A DNA stretch of 11,717 nucleotides from Bacteroidota bacterium (GCA_027488715.1 JAIYBD010000139.1:1-11717), one strand, 5' to 3'; numbered from the stretch's first letter, positions 5,447 to 11,717 are shown. Numbers and translations are program-made. Notes: generated by a model from the sequence alone, not told the origin.

Positions 5447-7552
5447 ATGAAAAAAGGATTTTTGTTTTGGATGATGGCCCTTTCCTTTTTGGGAGCCGTG
5501 GCCGATGAGGGGATGTACCCATTGAGCGAAATTAAACGCATTAATTTCAAAAAAGCGGGTTTCAAAATGTCGCAAGCCCAAATGTTCACTCCGGGAGGTA
5601 ATAGCCAAATTGATGCTCTGGTTCGAATTGGCGGTTGCACCGGTTCTTTCATTTCGCCTGAAGGACTCATCATTACCAATCATCACTGTGTTTTTGGAAG
5701 TGTGGCTGCAGTTTCTTCTCCTGCCAACGATTACCTCACCAATGGGTACTACGCTGCCGATCGCATCAAGGAAATTCCGGTAAAAGACCTCACGGTAAAA
5801 ATTACCCTTTCTTACGAAGATGTATCGGCCAAAGTCTTGGAGAAAGCCAAATCCATTTCCGATCCCAATAAAAAAATCGAAGCCATTCGTCAGGCCATTA
5901 CAGAAATCCAAAAATTCGAAAACGAAAAGAACTCCGGACTTTCTTGCGAAGTGAGCGAAATGTTCACAGGGAAAACCTATTATTTGTTTCGCTACCAAAC
6001 CATTCAAGACATTCGTTTGGTATATGTTCCACCCAGAAACATCGGAGAATTCGGTGGAGAAAGCGATAACTGGGTTTGGCCACGACACACCGGCGATTTT
6101 TCCATCGTACGGGCGTATGTTTCGAAAGATGGAAAACCGGCAGCCTATTCGCCCGACAATGTTGCGTTTAAACCCAAAAGAATTTTGAAGATCGATTTCG
6201 ACGGGGTGAATGAAAATGAAATGGTTTTCATTTTGGGATATCCGGGAAGAACCTTTAAAAACTATCCGGCTTCTTACCTCAAATATCAGCAAAATCAATT
6301 GTTGCCTGTGACCACCAAAGTCAACGATTATTTGATTAGCTCGATGAATGCCTTAGCAGCAACCGATCCGGGCTTGATGTTGAAGTTCGCCGGTAAAACC
6401 AAGAGCTTGGCCAACGTGACCAAGAATTATAAAGGAAAGATGCAAGGTCTGCGTCGTACCTCCATTTTGGCCGACAAATCTGCTTTGGATGAAAAAATAA
6501 AAACGTATTTGGCGACCCAAAATCCTTCCAAAAACGCAGTGGATGAACTCAATCGAATTTATGCCTCCATGGAACTTTCTGCGCCTCGAGACTTGTGGGT
6601 GAATAATATTACCGCTCATTCGGCTTGGATGAACATGGTTTCAACCATGGAAGCGCTGCAATCGAAAGCAAATAAGTCCTCCAATCCAGACAGCGCTTTT
6701 TCAGCCCTAATTACTGAAAATAGCATGAAATGGAAGTCAATCTTGGCCAATTTTCACCCCGCCTTGGAGAAAGATTTCCTTTTGTGGATGATGAAAGATG
6801 AAGCTAAAATTTTCGCTGAAGATCAACCCAACGGAGGCGATCGTACCAAATTGGTAGCTTCCAATGGCATGATCGAAAATTTTGCCTGGTGGAACTTTGT
6901 CCCCGAAAAGGTGAGCACATGGAAACTTTCCGATTGGCAGGTGCTCATGAAAAACCCCATGTACGATTGGGCGAAGCAAGTGCTCGCTTTGCGCACAAAA
7001 ATTGCAGAAGAAAACAATACACGTCAAGGAATTCTTGCTGGCCTGATGCCCGAATATTTAGAAGCTCGTCAAGCGGTGCTGGGCGATAACTTCTTGCCGG
7101 ATGCTAATGCTACGTTGCGTTTAACCTACGGAAAAGTAAAGGGATATTCGCCCGATGATGCCGTTTATCAAGGGCCAATTACCACGTTGAAAGGGGTTCT
7201 CGAAAAAGGTGCCAACGGTGGTGAATTCGATTACCCCGCCAAACTGAAAGACTTGCACGACGCTAAAGATTTCGGCGAATACATTCACCCAACCTTGAAA
7301 GATGTACCCACCGCCATTTTGTACAATTTAGATACTTCGGGTGGAAATTCCGGTTCTCCAGTGATGAACAATAAAGGTGAATTGGTAGCGGTAAATTTTG
7401 ACCGTGCCTATACGGCCACCATCAACGATTTTGCATGGGACGATAAATATTCGAGATCCATCGGTTGCGACATTCGTTACGTCTTGTTTGTGATTGATAA
7501 ATTTTCAGGTGCTCAAAACTTAATGAAGGAAATACAGAATGCAAATCATTGA
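5447..7552 (+). CDS. S46 dipeptidyl-peptidase, DPP11-like (Asp/Glu-specific)
   Basis: The product is 701 residues, the usual S46 length. I chose the ATG at 5447, which gives a signal peptide ending AVA before DEGMYPL, the typical mature N-terminus; an in-frame TTG at 5408 is upstream of the predicted promoter and is rejected. The chymotrypsin-like triad is visible: His80 in TNHHC, Asp217 in WPRHTGDFS, Ser635 in SGGNSGSPV. Cys64 and Cys81 can form the conserved disulfide. Arg653 in NFDR lies exactly 18 residues after the catalytic Ser, the spacing of Ser655 and Arg673 in Porphyromonas DPP11, where this Arg dictates cleavage after Asp or Glu; DPP7 has Gly there. It should release dipeptides with an acidic second residue from peptide N-termini in the periplasm. 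Its 3' end overlaps the DedA gene by 14 bases. Confidence 0.92.
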   Translation: MKKGFLFWMMALSFLGAVADEGMYPLSEIKRINFKKAGFKMSQAQMFTPGGNSQIDALVRIGGCTGSFISPEGLIITNHHCVFGSVAAVSSPANDYLTNGYYAADRIKEIPVKDLTVKITLSYEDVSAKVLEKAKSISDPNKKIEAIRQAITEIQKFENEKNSGLSCEVSEMFTGKTYYLFRYQTIQDIRLVYVPPRNIGEFGGESDNWVWPRHTGDFSIVRAYVSKDGKPAAYSPDNVAFKPKRILKIDFDGVNENEMVFILGYPGRTFKNYPASYLKYQQNQLLPVTTKVNDYLISSMNALAATDPGLMLKFAGKTKSLANVTKNYKGKMQGLRRTSILADKSALDEKIKTYLATQNPSKNAVDELNRIYASMELSAPRDLWVNNITAHSAWMNMVSTMEALQSKANKSSNPDSAFSALITENSMKWKSILANFHPALEKDFLLWMMKDEAKIFAEDQPNGGDRTKLVASNGMIENFAWWNFVPEKVSTWKLSDWQVLMKNPMYDWAKQVLALRTKIAEENNTRQGILAGLMPEYLEARQAVLGDNFLPDANATLRLTYGKVKGYSPDDAVYQGPITTLKGVLEKGANGGEFDYPAKLKDLHDAKDFGEYIHPTLKDVPTAILYNLDTSGGNSGSPVMNNKGELVAVNFDRAYTATINDFAWDDKYSRSIGCDIRYVLFVIDKFSGAQNLMKEIQNANH

Positions 7553-8183
7553 TTTTATTTTACACATCGACCAGCATTTGGTTGACTTTTTAAACGAATA
7601 CGGGACTTTAACTTACGTCATTCTCTTTTTAATCGTCTTCACGGAAACCGGTTTGGTGGTGATGCCGTTATTGCCTGGCGATTCGCTTTTGTTTGCCATT
7701 GGTGCTTTAGCTGCTCGACCCGAAACGGGTTTGAACATGGGGATTCTCATTCCACTTCTCATTGTAGCTGCTCTGCTTGGTGATCAGCTCAACTATTTTA
7801 TGGGAAAAAAACTAGGGGCTACGTTAAAGAAAAAAGAGCGCTTCCTTTTCCTAAAACGAGAGCATTTGGAAAAGACCGAGGTGTACTACGAGAAACATGG
7901 CCCATTAACGGTCATTTTAGCCCGATTCATCCCTATTGTTCGCACGGTTGCTCCCTTTGTTGCGGGTGCCAGCAACATGCACTACCGAAAATACGTAGGT
8001 TTTGGAATTGCCGGAGCCATCATTTGGGTAAATTCCATCACTTGGGTAGGGTATTTGTTTGGTAATAACCCTTGGGTAAAAAGCCATTTCGAAATTGTTG
8101 TATTAGCCGTTGTTGGAATAAGTTTTATTCCCGTTATTTTTGGAATCATCAAAGCCAAGTTCTTTTCGCCTAAAAACTCCTAA
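7539..8183 (+). CDS. DedA-family (VTT-domain) inner-membrane protein
   Basis: The 214-residue product is strongly hydrophobic, with likely membrane segments around 24-60, 68-85, 135-160 and 175-205 as re-entrant or spanning helices. Family signatures are present: FTETGLVV with Glu36, LPGDSLLFAIGALAA with Asp48, LLGDQLNYFMGKKLG, and RFIPIVRT with Arg129 and Arg135, followed by VAGASNMHYRKY. DedA/VTT proteins are flippases or scramblases of lipid carriers and phospholipids (for example undecaprenyl phosphate recycling in other bacteria) and support membrane homeostasis; the substrate here is unknown. The ATG at 7539 lies inside the peptidase gene, overlapping its last 14 bases in another frame, so it is probably co-transcribed and translationally coupled. 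The acidic and arginine residues that are essential in E. coli homologues are retained. Confidence 0.93.
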   Translation: MQIIDFILHIDQHLVDFLNEYGTLTYVILFLIVFTETGLVVMPLLPGDSLLFAIGALAARPETGLNMGILIPLLIVAALLGDQLNYFMGKKLGATLKKKERFLFLKREHLEKTEVYYEKHGPLTVILARFIPIVRTVAPFVAGASNMHYRKYVGFGIAGAIIWVNSITWVGYLFGNNPWVKSHFEIVVLAVVGISFIPVIFGIIKAKFFSPKNS

Positions 8184-8213
8184 CTTTAATTTAACTTTAA
8201 ACTATGGTTAAGT
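8181..8213 (+). promoter_or_regulatory. Tandem 11-bp direct repeats, candidate PhoB/OmpR-type regulator box
   Basis: TAACTTTAA occurs at 8181-8189 and again at 8192-8200, exactly 11 bases apart, and a diverged third unit (TATGGTTAA, 6 of 9 matches) follows at 8203-8211. Eleven-base direct repeats are the binding pattern of PhoB/OmpR-type response regulators, and the gene just downstream encodes one. The first repeat overlaps the DedA stop codon. The function is inferred. Confidence 0.45.
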
Positions 8214-8237
8214 GGGTGCATGGAGCGAATCCAAATT

Positions 8238-8245
8238 TAATTTTG
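8238..8245 (+). promoter_or_regulatory. Predicted -7 element of the response-regulator gene
   Basis: TAATTTTG matches TAnnTTTG and lies 16 bases before the ATG at 8262, implying a leader of about ten bases. The region where a -33 TTTG would sit (about 8212-8220) reads GTGGGTGC and has no good match, as expected for a promoter that relies on an activator. Confidence 0.45.
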
Positions 8246-8261
8246 ATGTAAAATTAAAGGC

Positions 8262-8969
8262 ATGAGTTCCAAACAACGTATTCTGATTGTTGATGATGAG
8301 CCGGACATTCTTGAATTTCTAGGTTTCAACCTTGAAATGGAAGGCTATGAGGTTCAAAGAGCCAATCATGGAGCTGAAGGGCTGGAAAAGGCAAAATTGT
8401 TTTTGCCTGATTTAGTTCTGATGGATGTTATGATGCCCGTGATGGATGGAATAGAAGCCTGCATCGAAATTCGAAAGAATCCAGCAACTTCAAAAGCCAT
8501 CATTTGTTTTCTCACTGCCCGCGCCGAAGATTATTCCCAAATTGCAGGATTGGAAGCGGGCGCAGACGATTACATCACCAAACCCATCAAACCTAGGGTA
8601 TTGCTTTCTAAAATTAAGTCGTTGCTTCGCCGTGCTGATGGAAACGAAGAGGGGGTGAGCCCCAACAGTATCGAATTGCACGGCCTCATCATCGATAAAG
8701 AACAACACCTCATTTTCAAAGGTGGGGAAGCCATCCATCTTCCTAAAAAACAATTTGAAATCCTATTACTCCTTAGCTCCAAACCTGGAAAAGTATTCAA
8801 CAGAGATGTGATGATGAGTCAGGTTTGGGGAGATGATATCATCGTTGGTGATCGAAATATCGATGTGCAAATCCGAAAACTTCGAGAAAAAATTGGGGAA
8901 GAATACATTCGGACCATCAAAGGAGTTGGATATAAATTCGTGAATCCAGAAGCGGATCCATTGATTTAA
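8262..8969 (+). CDS. PhoB/OmpR-family response regulator transcription factor
   Basis: The product is 235 residues. The receiver domain (~5-122) has the acidic pocket Asp11-Asp12, phosphoacceptor Asp55 in LVLMDVMMPVMDG, Thr85 in FLTARAEDYSQ and Lys107 in DDYITKPIKP. The winged-helix DNA-binding domain (~132-230) shows LTPKQF-like HLPKKQFEILLLL, a VWGDD motif, and the RNIDVQIRKLREKIGEE...IRTIKGVGYKF recognition region. All phosphorylation residues are intact, so it should be activated by a histidine kinase and bind direct-repeat DNA. No kinase gene is adjacent: DedA lies upstream and a convergent gene downstream, so the partner is elsewhere. The 11-bp repeats upstream suggest autoregulation. 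The exact regulon (phosphate or other) cannot be told. Its stop codon overlaps that of the convergent aminotransferase. Confidence 0.95.
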   Translation: MSSKQRILIVDDEPDILEFLGFNLEMEGYEVQRANHGAEGLEKAKLFLPDLVLMDVMMPVMDGIEACIEIRKNPATSKAIICFLTARAEDYSQIAGLEAGADDYITKPIKPRVLLSKIKSLLRRADGNEEGVSPNSIELHGLIIDKEQHLIFKGGEAIHLPKKQFEILLLLSSKPGKVFNRDVMMSQVWGDDIIVGDRNIDVQIRKLREKIGEEYIRTIKGVGYKFVNPEADPLI

Positions 8970-10144
8970 AGCGTATTCAATCCATCTAAAATGATGCGCA
9001 TCCCCCAGGCCAGTTCTTCGATAGAAATGGTGAGCGGAGGTGCCATTCTAAAGCTGCTTGGACTGCTTAAGAATCGGTAAATGATGACACCGTGGTCCAA
9101 GCAATAGTCAAATAATCGACCGACATGCTCTTCGGATGGTAAATCAACCGCAAACATCAATCCGCGATTGCGAATTTCTAAAATTTGCGGATGTTTCAAT
9201 TGACTTCGAATGAAATTCGCTTTTTCGGGAATGAACTCCATGAGCTTTTCTTCCTCGATGGTTTCTAATACAGCCAAGGCCGAAGCGGAACAAACCGGGT
9301 TGCCTCCAAACGTGGTGATGTGGCCCAACATGGGAGAATGCGCCCAAAGTGCGTGCAATTCCTTCGATGCCACTAGGGCGCCAATGGGAAGTCCGCCACC
9401 AAATCCTTTGGCCGTGGTAAACGCATCGGGAATAACCGGTGTTTGTTGAAAATAGTACCACGTTCCAGTTCGGCCAACTCCGCTTTGAATCTCATCGAAA
9501 ATAAGTAAAGCGCCAACTTCTGTGCATTTGTTTCTTAATGCAACCAAGTAGTCGTTTTCTGCTGTTCGAACTCCGGCATCGCCCTGAACGGGTTCCAAAA
9601 TAACTGCAGCAGTTTTGTTGGTGATTTGATTTAATTCTTCAAATCGGTTCAATGTGATGAAATCTACATCGGGAATCAACGGTCTGAAGGCGGCTTTTTT
9701 CGTTTCGTTCCCTGAAATGGATAAACTTCCCAGGGTATTTCCATGGTAGGATTTATGAAAACTGATGATTTGGCTCCGTCCTGTTGCTCTTCGAGCCAAT
9801 TTAATGGCTGCTTCGTTGGCTTCGGTCCCCGAGTTGACCAAATAAATACAATTCAAGGAGTTGGGAAGGAGGGACGTTAATTTTTGAGCAAGTTTGGTAT
9901 TGGCATCTTGAACGTATTCCCCATAAACCATGGTGTGCAAATAACGATCGGTTTGCTCATGAATGGCTTTTACCACCTTGGGGTGACGGTGTCCGACCGA
10001 GCAAACAGCAATTCCTGCTATGAGATCCAGCCATTTTCCTTTTGGGCCATAAATCCAAGACCCTTCTGCAAAATCAATTTCAATTCCAACCGGAAATGGG
10101 TTGGTCGGAGCAAGGTGATCGAAAAATAGTTGCGAATGATCCAT
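8966..10144 (-). CDS. Class III PLP-dependent aminotransferase (acetylornithine/ornithine aminotransferase-like)
   Basis: The product is 392 residues from the ATG at 10144. A TTG nine codons upstream (10171) falls inside the predicted promoter element and is rejected. Fold-type I class III features are visible: LIAGIAVCSVGHRHP near the N-terminus, the phosphate-binding SGTEANE at 105-111, FHKSYHGNTLGSLS from 129, EPVQGDAGV around 184-192, the cofactor-binding Asp217 in IFDEIQSGVGRTG, and the Schiff-base Lys246 in TTAKGFGGGLPIG, then TTFGGNPV. The family moves an amino group between an omega-amine (ornithine, acetylornithine, 4-aminobutyrate) and 2-oxoglutarate. It looks closest to the ArgD type, but no arginine genes are nearby, so the substrate is open. 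A proline dehydrogenase lies upstream on the same strand, a possible hint at ornithine/proline/glutamate metabolism. It has its own -7 element. Confidence 0.93.
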   Translation of the reverse strand: MDHSQLFFDHLAPTNPFPVGIEIDFAEGSWIYGPKGKWLDLIAGIAVCSVGHRHPKVVKAIHEQTDRYLHTMVYGEYVQDANTKLAQKLTSLLPNSLNCIYLVNSGTEANEAAIKLARRATGRSQIISFHKSYHGNTLGSLSISGNETKKAAFRPLIPDVDFITLNRFEELNQITNKTAAVILEPVQGDAGVRTAENDYLVALRNKCTEVGALLIFDEIQSGVGRTGTWYYFQQTPVIPDAFTTAKGFGGGLPIGALVASKELHALWAHSPMLGHITTFGGNPVCSASALAVLETIEEEKLMEFIPEKANFIRSQLKHPQILEIRNRGLMFAVDLPSEEHVGRLFDYCLDHGVIIYRFLSSPSSFRMAPPLTISIEELAWGMRIILDGLNTL

Positions 10145-10167
10145 GGTGATGAATGGGAAATTGACTT

Positions 10168-10176
10168 GCAAAAATA
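10168..10176 (-). promoter_or_regulatory. Predicted -7 element of the aminotransferase gene
   Basis: Minus-strand TATTTTTGC (10176-10168) exactly matches TAnnTTTGC and lies 23 bases before the ATG at 10144. It occupies the short gap after the DUF3052-YdeI gene stop (10186), so the aminotransferase can be expressed apart from the upstream cluster. The -33 region is weak. Confidence 0.5.
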
Positions 10177-10185
10177 AGAGGAATA

Positions 10186-10821
10186 TTAAACCCTATTTTT
10201 TCTTTTTTGCAGAAGGGAATCCAATACTTTTTGTGCTCTTGTCACCCGGGTTTCTTCTTTTTTTGCTTCAGAAACATAAAGGCTGTATTCTTTTTTACAA
10301 GAGTAGGAGAGTGTTTCGTAAAAGGATTGGGCTTCGGGGTATTTTTTCCAAGCTTCCATCAGTTCCAAAGGTGGAATGATTTCGGGACGTGAACCAGGAT
10401 CCTTCTTTTTCATGGCATAATCTGAAATCCATTTCGGTTTATTGGGATCAAATTTGAAACGAAGACCACTCCATTTCTCATCAATCGCCACCGAAAAATT
10501 GGGAATAAATCCGTATTCTTCCATGATAATCCAGGATTCGTCACGGCCTAAATCGGATGCAATTTTACTGGATTTTTTGGGATGTGCGATCCAAAATACT
10601 CGAACTGTTTTCAAACGTTCGGCCCATTGGTCCATGGCTTCTTGAAGTTGTTGCCGATGGGTTACTGGAATCATGATCCATGTTGGGCGCTCTGTCGAGC
10701 TAATGGATTGAAAAATGGGTGGAAATTCAGGAACCCATTGATCGAGGACCCAGATATGGTCTTCCTCCTTGATTCCCAATTTTTTGAGATAGGCTGGGGT
10801 TAAGGAAGAATGACTTTCCAT
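10186..10821 (-). CDS. DUF3052-like domain fused to a YdeI/OmpD-associated domain
   Basis: The product is 211 residues with no signal peptide. Residues ~10-125 resemble DUF3052 proteins: a hydrophobic strand WIMIPV at 48-53, then VFWIAHPKKSSKIASDLGRDE at 75-95 and a closing VAIDEKWSGLRF at 111-122, matching the family's 'lWvayPKKsSg.aTDLtrd' and 'aVDe.WSGLr' motifs. Residues ~147-208 match the C-terminal helical domain of YdeI/OmpD-associated (bacteriocin-protection, OmdA) proteins: IPPLELMEAWKKYPEAQSFYETLS, KKEYSLYVSEAKKEETR and a basic end. Neither domain has an established biochemical activity. The start codon overlaps the last 22 bases of the MGMT-like gene, so the two are probably translationally coupled. 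Domain calls are by eye; the C-terminal one is the firmer of the two. Confidence 0.78.
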   Translation of the reverse strand: MESHSSLTPAYLKKLGIKEEDHIWVLDQWVPEFPPIFQSISSTERPTWIMIPVTHRQQLQEAMDQWAERLKTVRVFWIAHPKKSSKIASDLGRDESWIIMEEYGFIPNFSVAIDEKWSGLRFKFDPNKPKWISDYAMKKKDPGSRPEIIPPLELMEAWKKYPEAQSFYETLSYSCKKEYSLYVSEAKKEETRVTRAQKVLDSLLQKRKNRV

Positions 10822-11270
10822 AGATGAGGCGCTTTGGTACGATTAATTTTCCATCCTTCCCGTTCAAGTCGTTCTGCTTGTTGTTCAGGTCCTCCCGGGA
10901 ATTTTGAATTGAGCTTGTGATCGTTTTGAACCACCCTCCAAAATGGCGCTAAAGTAGGTCCGCCCTCGTTCCATTGTTCAACCGTAGCTTCTGCTACATA
11001 TCGCAGGAAAATTCCTGTGGTCATGGGGCAAGCATGGGCCGCTTCTGTTTCATCGGCCAACATCCTTCTCAGTTGCTCCAAGGTGATTACATCGCCTTCA
11101 TGGATTTCATTGACCATTTCGCAAATTCGCTTCGGAGTGGGAATGAGTAGAGTTCCATGACCCATTTTTTTTGCCCAAATTTCAGGCATTTCAACAAACT
11201 GATTCTCGGCAGGTTTCAACATTTTTACCTTCCAAGGAGTTCGGGAACGCATGCCTTTTTTAGGTTTCAT
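10800..11270 (-). CDS. MGMT-family protein (alkyltransferase-like DNA-binding domain)
   Basis: The product is 156 residues. After a basic N-terminus (MKPKKGMRSRTPWKVK) there is a segment LLIPTPKRICEMVNEI (41-56), then a region that parallels the winged-helix DNA-binding domain of O6-methylguanine-DNA methyltransferases: GDVITLEQLRRMLA (59-72), CPMTTGIFLRYVAE (81-94), PFWRVVQNDHKLNSKFPGG (109-127) and QAERLEREGW (131-140). The alkyl-accepting PCHR motif is replaced by PFWRVV, so it should not act as a classical methyltransferase. Cys81 is conserved in this subfamily as I remember it. It may bind DNA or damaged bases in the manner of alkyltransferase-like proteins, but that is inference. It starts seven bases after the proline dehydrogenase stop and overlaps the following gene by 22 bases, which suggests one operon. 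Confidence 0.75.
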   Translation of the reverse strand: MKPKKGMRSRTPWKVKMLKPAENQFVEMPEIWAKKMGHGTLLIPTPKRICEMVNEIHEGDVITLEQLRRMLADETEAAHACPMTTGIFLRYVAEATVEQWNEGGPTLAPFWRVVQNDHKLNSKFPGGPEQQAERLEREGWKINRTKAPHLWKVILP

Positions 11271-11277
11271 GATTCTG

Positions 11278-11717
11278 TTACTTTTTCCTTCGGTTGCGTT
11301 CGTTGAGAATTAATCCCAATTCGCGCCCTACTTGTCCGGCCACGGAAGTGTTCTCTCGGGCGCGACGAATTAAATACGGGAAAACCGCTTCTACAGGTCC
11401 GTATGGAACATATTTCGCCACATTGTAACCCGCGTTCGACAAGTTGAAACTGATGTGATCGCTCATTCCCAACAGTTGCGAAAAGGTAACGTGAGGATGA
11501 TTTTTTGGAAGGCCCTTGGCATCCATTAACTTGGCCAAATGGTAATTACTTTCTTCATTGTGTGATCCAGCTACCAAGCCAATGTTTTCAATATGGTTGA
11601 TGCAAAATTCTACGGCCGAATCAAAATCGTGATCGGTTGCAGCTTTATTGGGTTGAATGGGGGAGGGGTAACCCATGGTTTGAGCACGTTCCCTTTCTTT
11701 TTCCATGTAAGCCCCAC
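11278..11717 (-). CDS. Proline dehydrogenase, C-terminal part (runs off the right edge)
   Basis: The frame is open through the right edge, reading GAY-MEKERERAQTMGYPSPIQP, so the ATG at 11706 is internal and the protein begins outside the window. Visible hallmarks of the FAD-dependent proline dehydrogenase barrel are GAYMEKER (from the family's RGAYMEKER), DFDSAVEFCINHI, VAGSHNEESN, QLLGMSDHISFNLSNAGYNVAKYVPYGPV and PYLIRRARENTSVAG, whose arginines bind the proline carboxylate. The enzyme oxidises proline to 1-pyrroline-5-carboxylate and passes electrons to the quinone pool. The sequence ends shortly after the barrel with a basic tail, so it is the stand-alone type, not a PutA fusion with P5C dehydrogenase. 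It is the first gene seen of a tight minus-strand cluster with the MGMT-like and DUF3052-YdeI genes. Confidence 0.93.
   Translation of the reverse strand, partial: GAYMEKERERAQTMGYPSPIQPNKAATDHDFDSAVEFCINHIENIGLVAGSHNEESNYHLAKLMDAKGLPKNHPHVTFSQLLGMSDHISFNLSNAGYNVAKYVPYGPVEAVFPYLIRRARENTSVAGQVGRELGLILNERNRRKK

Noticed and set aside
5388..5522. 45-residue N-terminal extension of Ffh
   Set aside because: Ffh proteins begin at MFENLSNRL; the extension lies upstream of the predicted -7 element and overlaps the divergent gene.
5402..6298. 298-residue minus-strand open frame across the peptidase gene start
   Set aside because: It is antisense to a clear S46 peptidase, runs through the divergent promoter region, and shows no recognisable domain.
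8216..8261. Earlier in-frame or nearby ATG for the response regulator
   Set aside because: The ATG near 8219 is not in the reading frame that gives the receiver domain; ATG 8262 gives the standard N-terminus before RILIVDDEPD.
10145..10171. TTG start for the aminotransferase
   Set aside because: It falls within the perfect TATTTTTGC promoter element, and class III enzymes of this type do not need the extra nine residues.

Overview
This window reads as chromosomal DNA from a member of the Bacteroidota, most likely a Flavobacteriales-type organism. Three things point there. Several genes have close family relatives typical of that group: an S46 dipeptidyl-peptidase, an M1 peptidase C-terminus, a DUF4139 protein, a ribosomal protein S16 with a long Ala/Glu tail, and a stand-alone proline dehydrogenase. 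Start regions mostly lack Shine-Dalgarno sequences. The Bacteroidota -7 promoter element TAnnTTTG recurs directly upstream of start codons (ffh, rpsP, the S46 peptidase, the response regulator, the aminotransferase; one-mismatch copy at the antitoxin gene). The family assignments come from recognition of protein motifs by eye, not from searches.

Layout from left to right. Positions 1-467 (+) are the end of an M1-family aminopeptidase, followed by a hairpin. A secreted DUF4139 (MuiA-like) protein runs 527-2158 (+) and ends at a very strong intrinsic terminator. Next comes a compact type II toxin-antitoxin module, 2333-3283 (+): an Xre/MbcA/ParS-type antitoxin abutting a RES-domain toxin, with its own promoter and a 12-bp palindrome at the predicted transcription start. 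On the minus strand lie rpsP (S16, 4009-3389, ending in a strong terminator) and ffh (SRP54 GTPase, 5387-4062), each with its own -7 element. Divergent from ffh is a two-gene plus-strand unit: an S46 dipeptidyl-peptidase with the Arg that marks acidic (Asp/Glu) specificity (DPP11-like, 5447-7552), overlapping a DedA-family membrane protein (7539-8183). A PhoB/OmpR-type response regulator follows (8262-8969, +), with tandem 11-bp repeats upstream. It ends tail-to-tail, with overlapping stop codons, against a class III PLP aminotransferase (10144-8966, -). The right end is a minus-strand cluster: proline dehydrogenase (C-terminal part, runs off the window), an MGMT-like DNA-binding-domain protein, and a protein that appears to fuse a DUF3052-like domain to a YdeI/OmpD-associated domain.

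How the genes relate. The S46 peptidase and M1 aminopeptidase fit the peptide-scavenging physiology of Bacteroidota. Ffh and S16 are translation and secretion housekeeping genes. The toxin-antitoxin pair is the clearest accessory element and sits between two strong terminators. I do not see a large undescribed multi-gene system. The most testable novelties are regulatory (TA operator, 11-bp repeats at the response regulator, near-leaderless divergent promoters at ffh/DPP11) and the DUF3052-YdeI fusion next to the MGMT-like gene. No tRNA, rRNA, CRISPR or insertion sequence was seen, and no gene-free stretch exceeds 300 bases.
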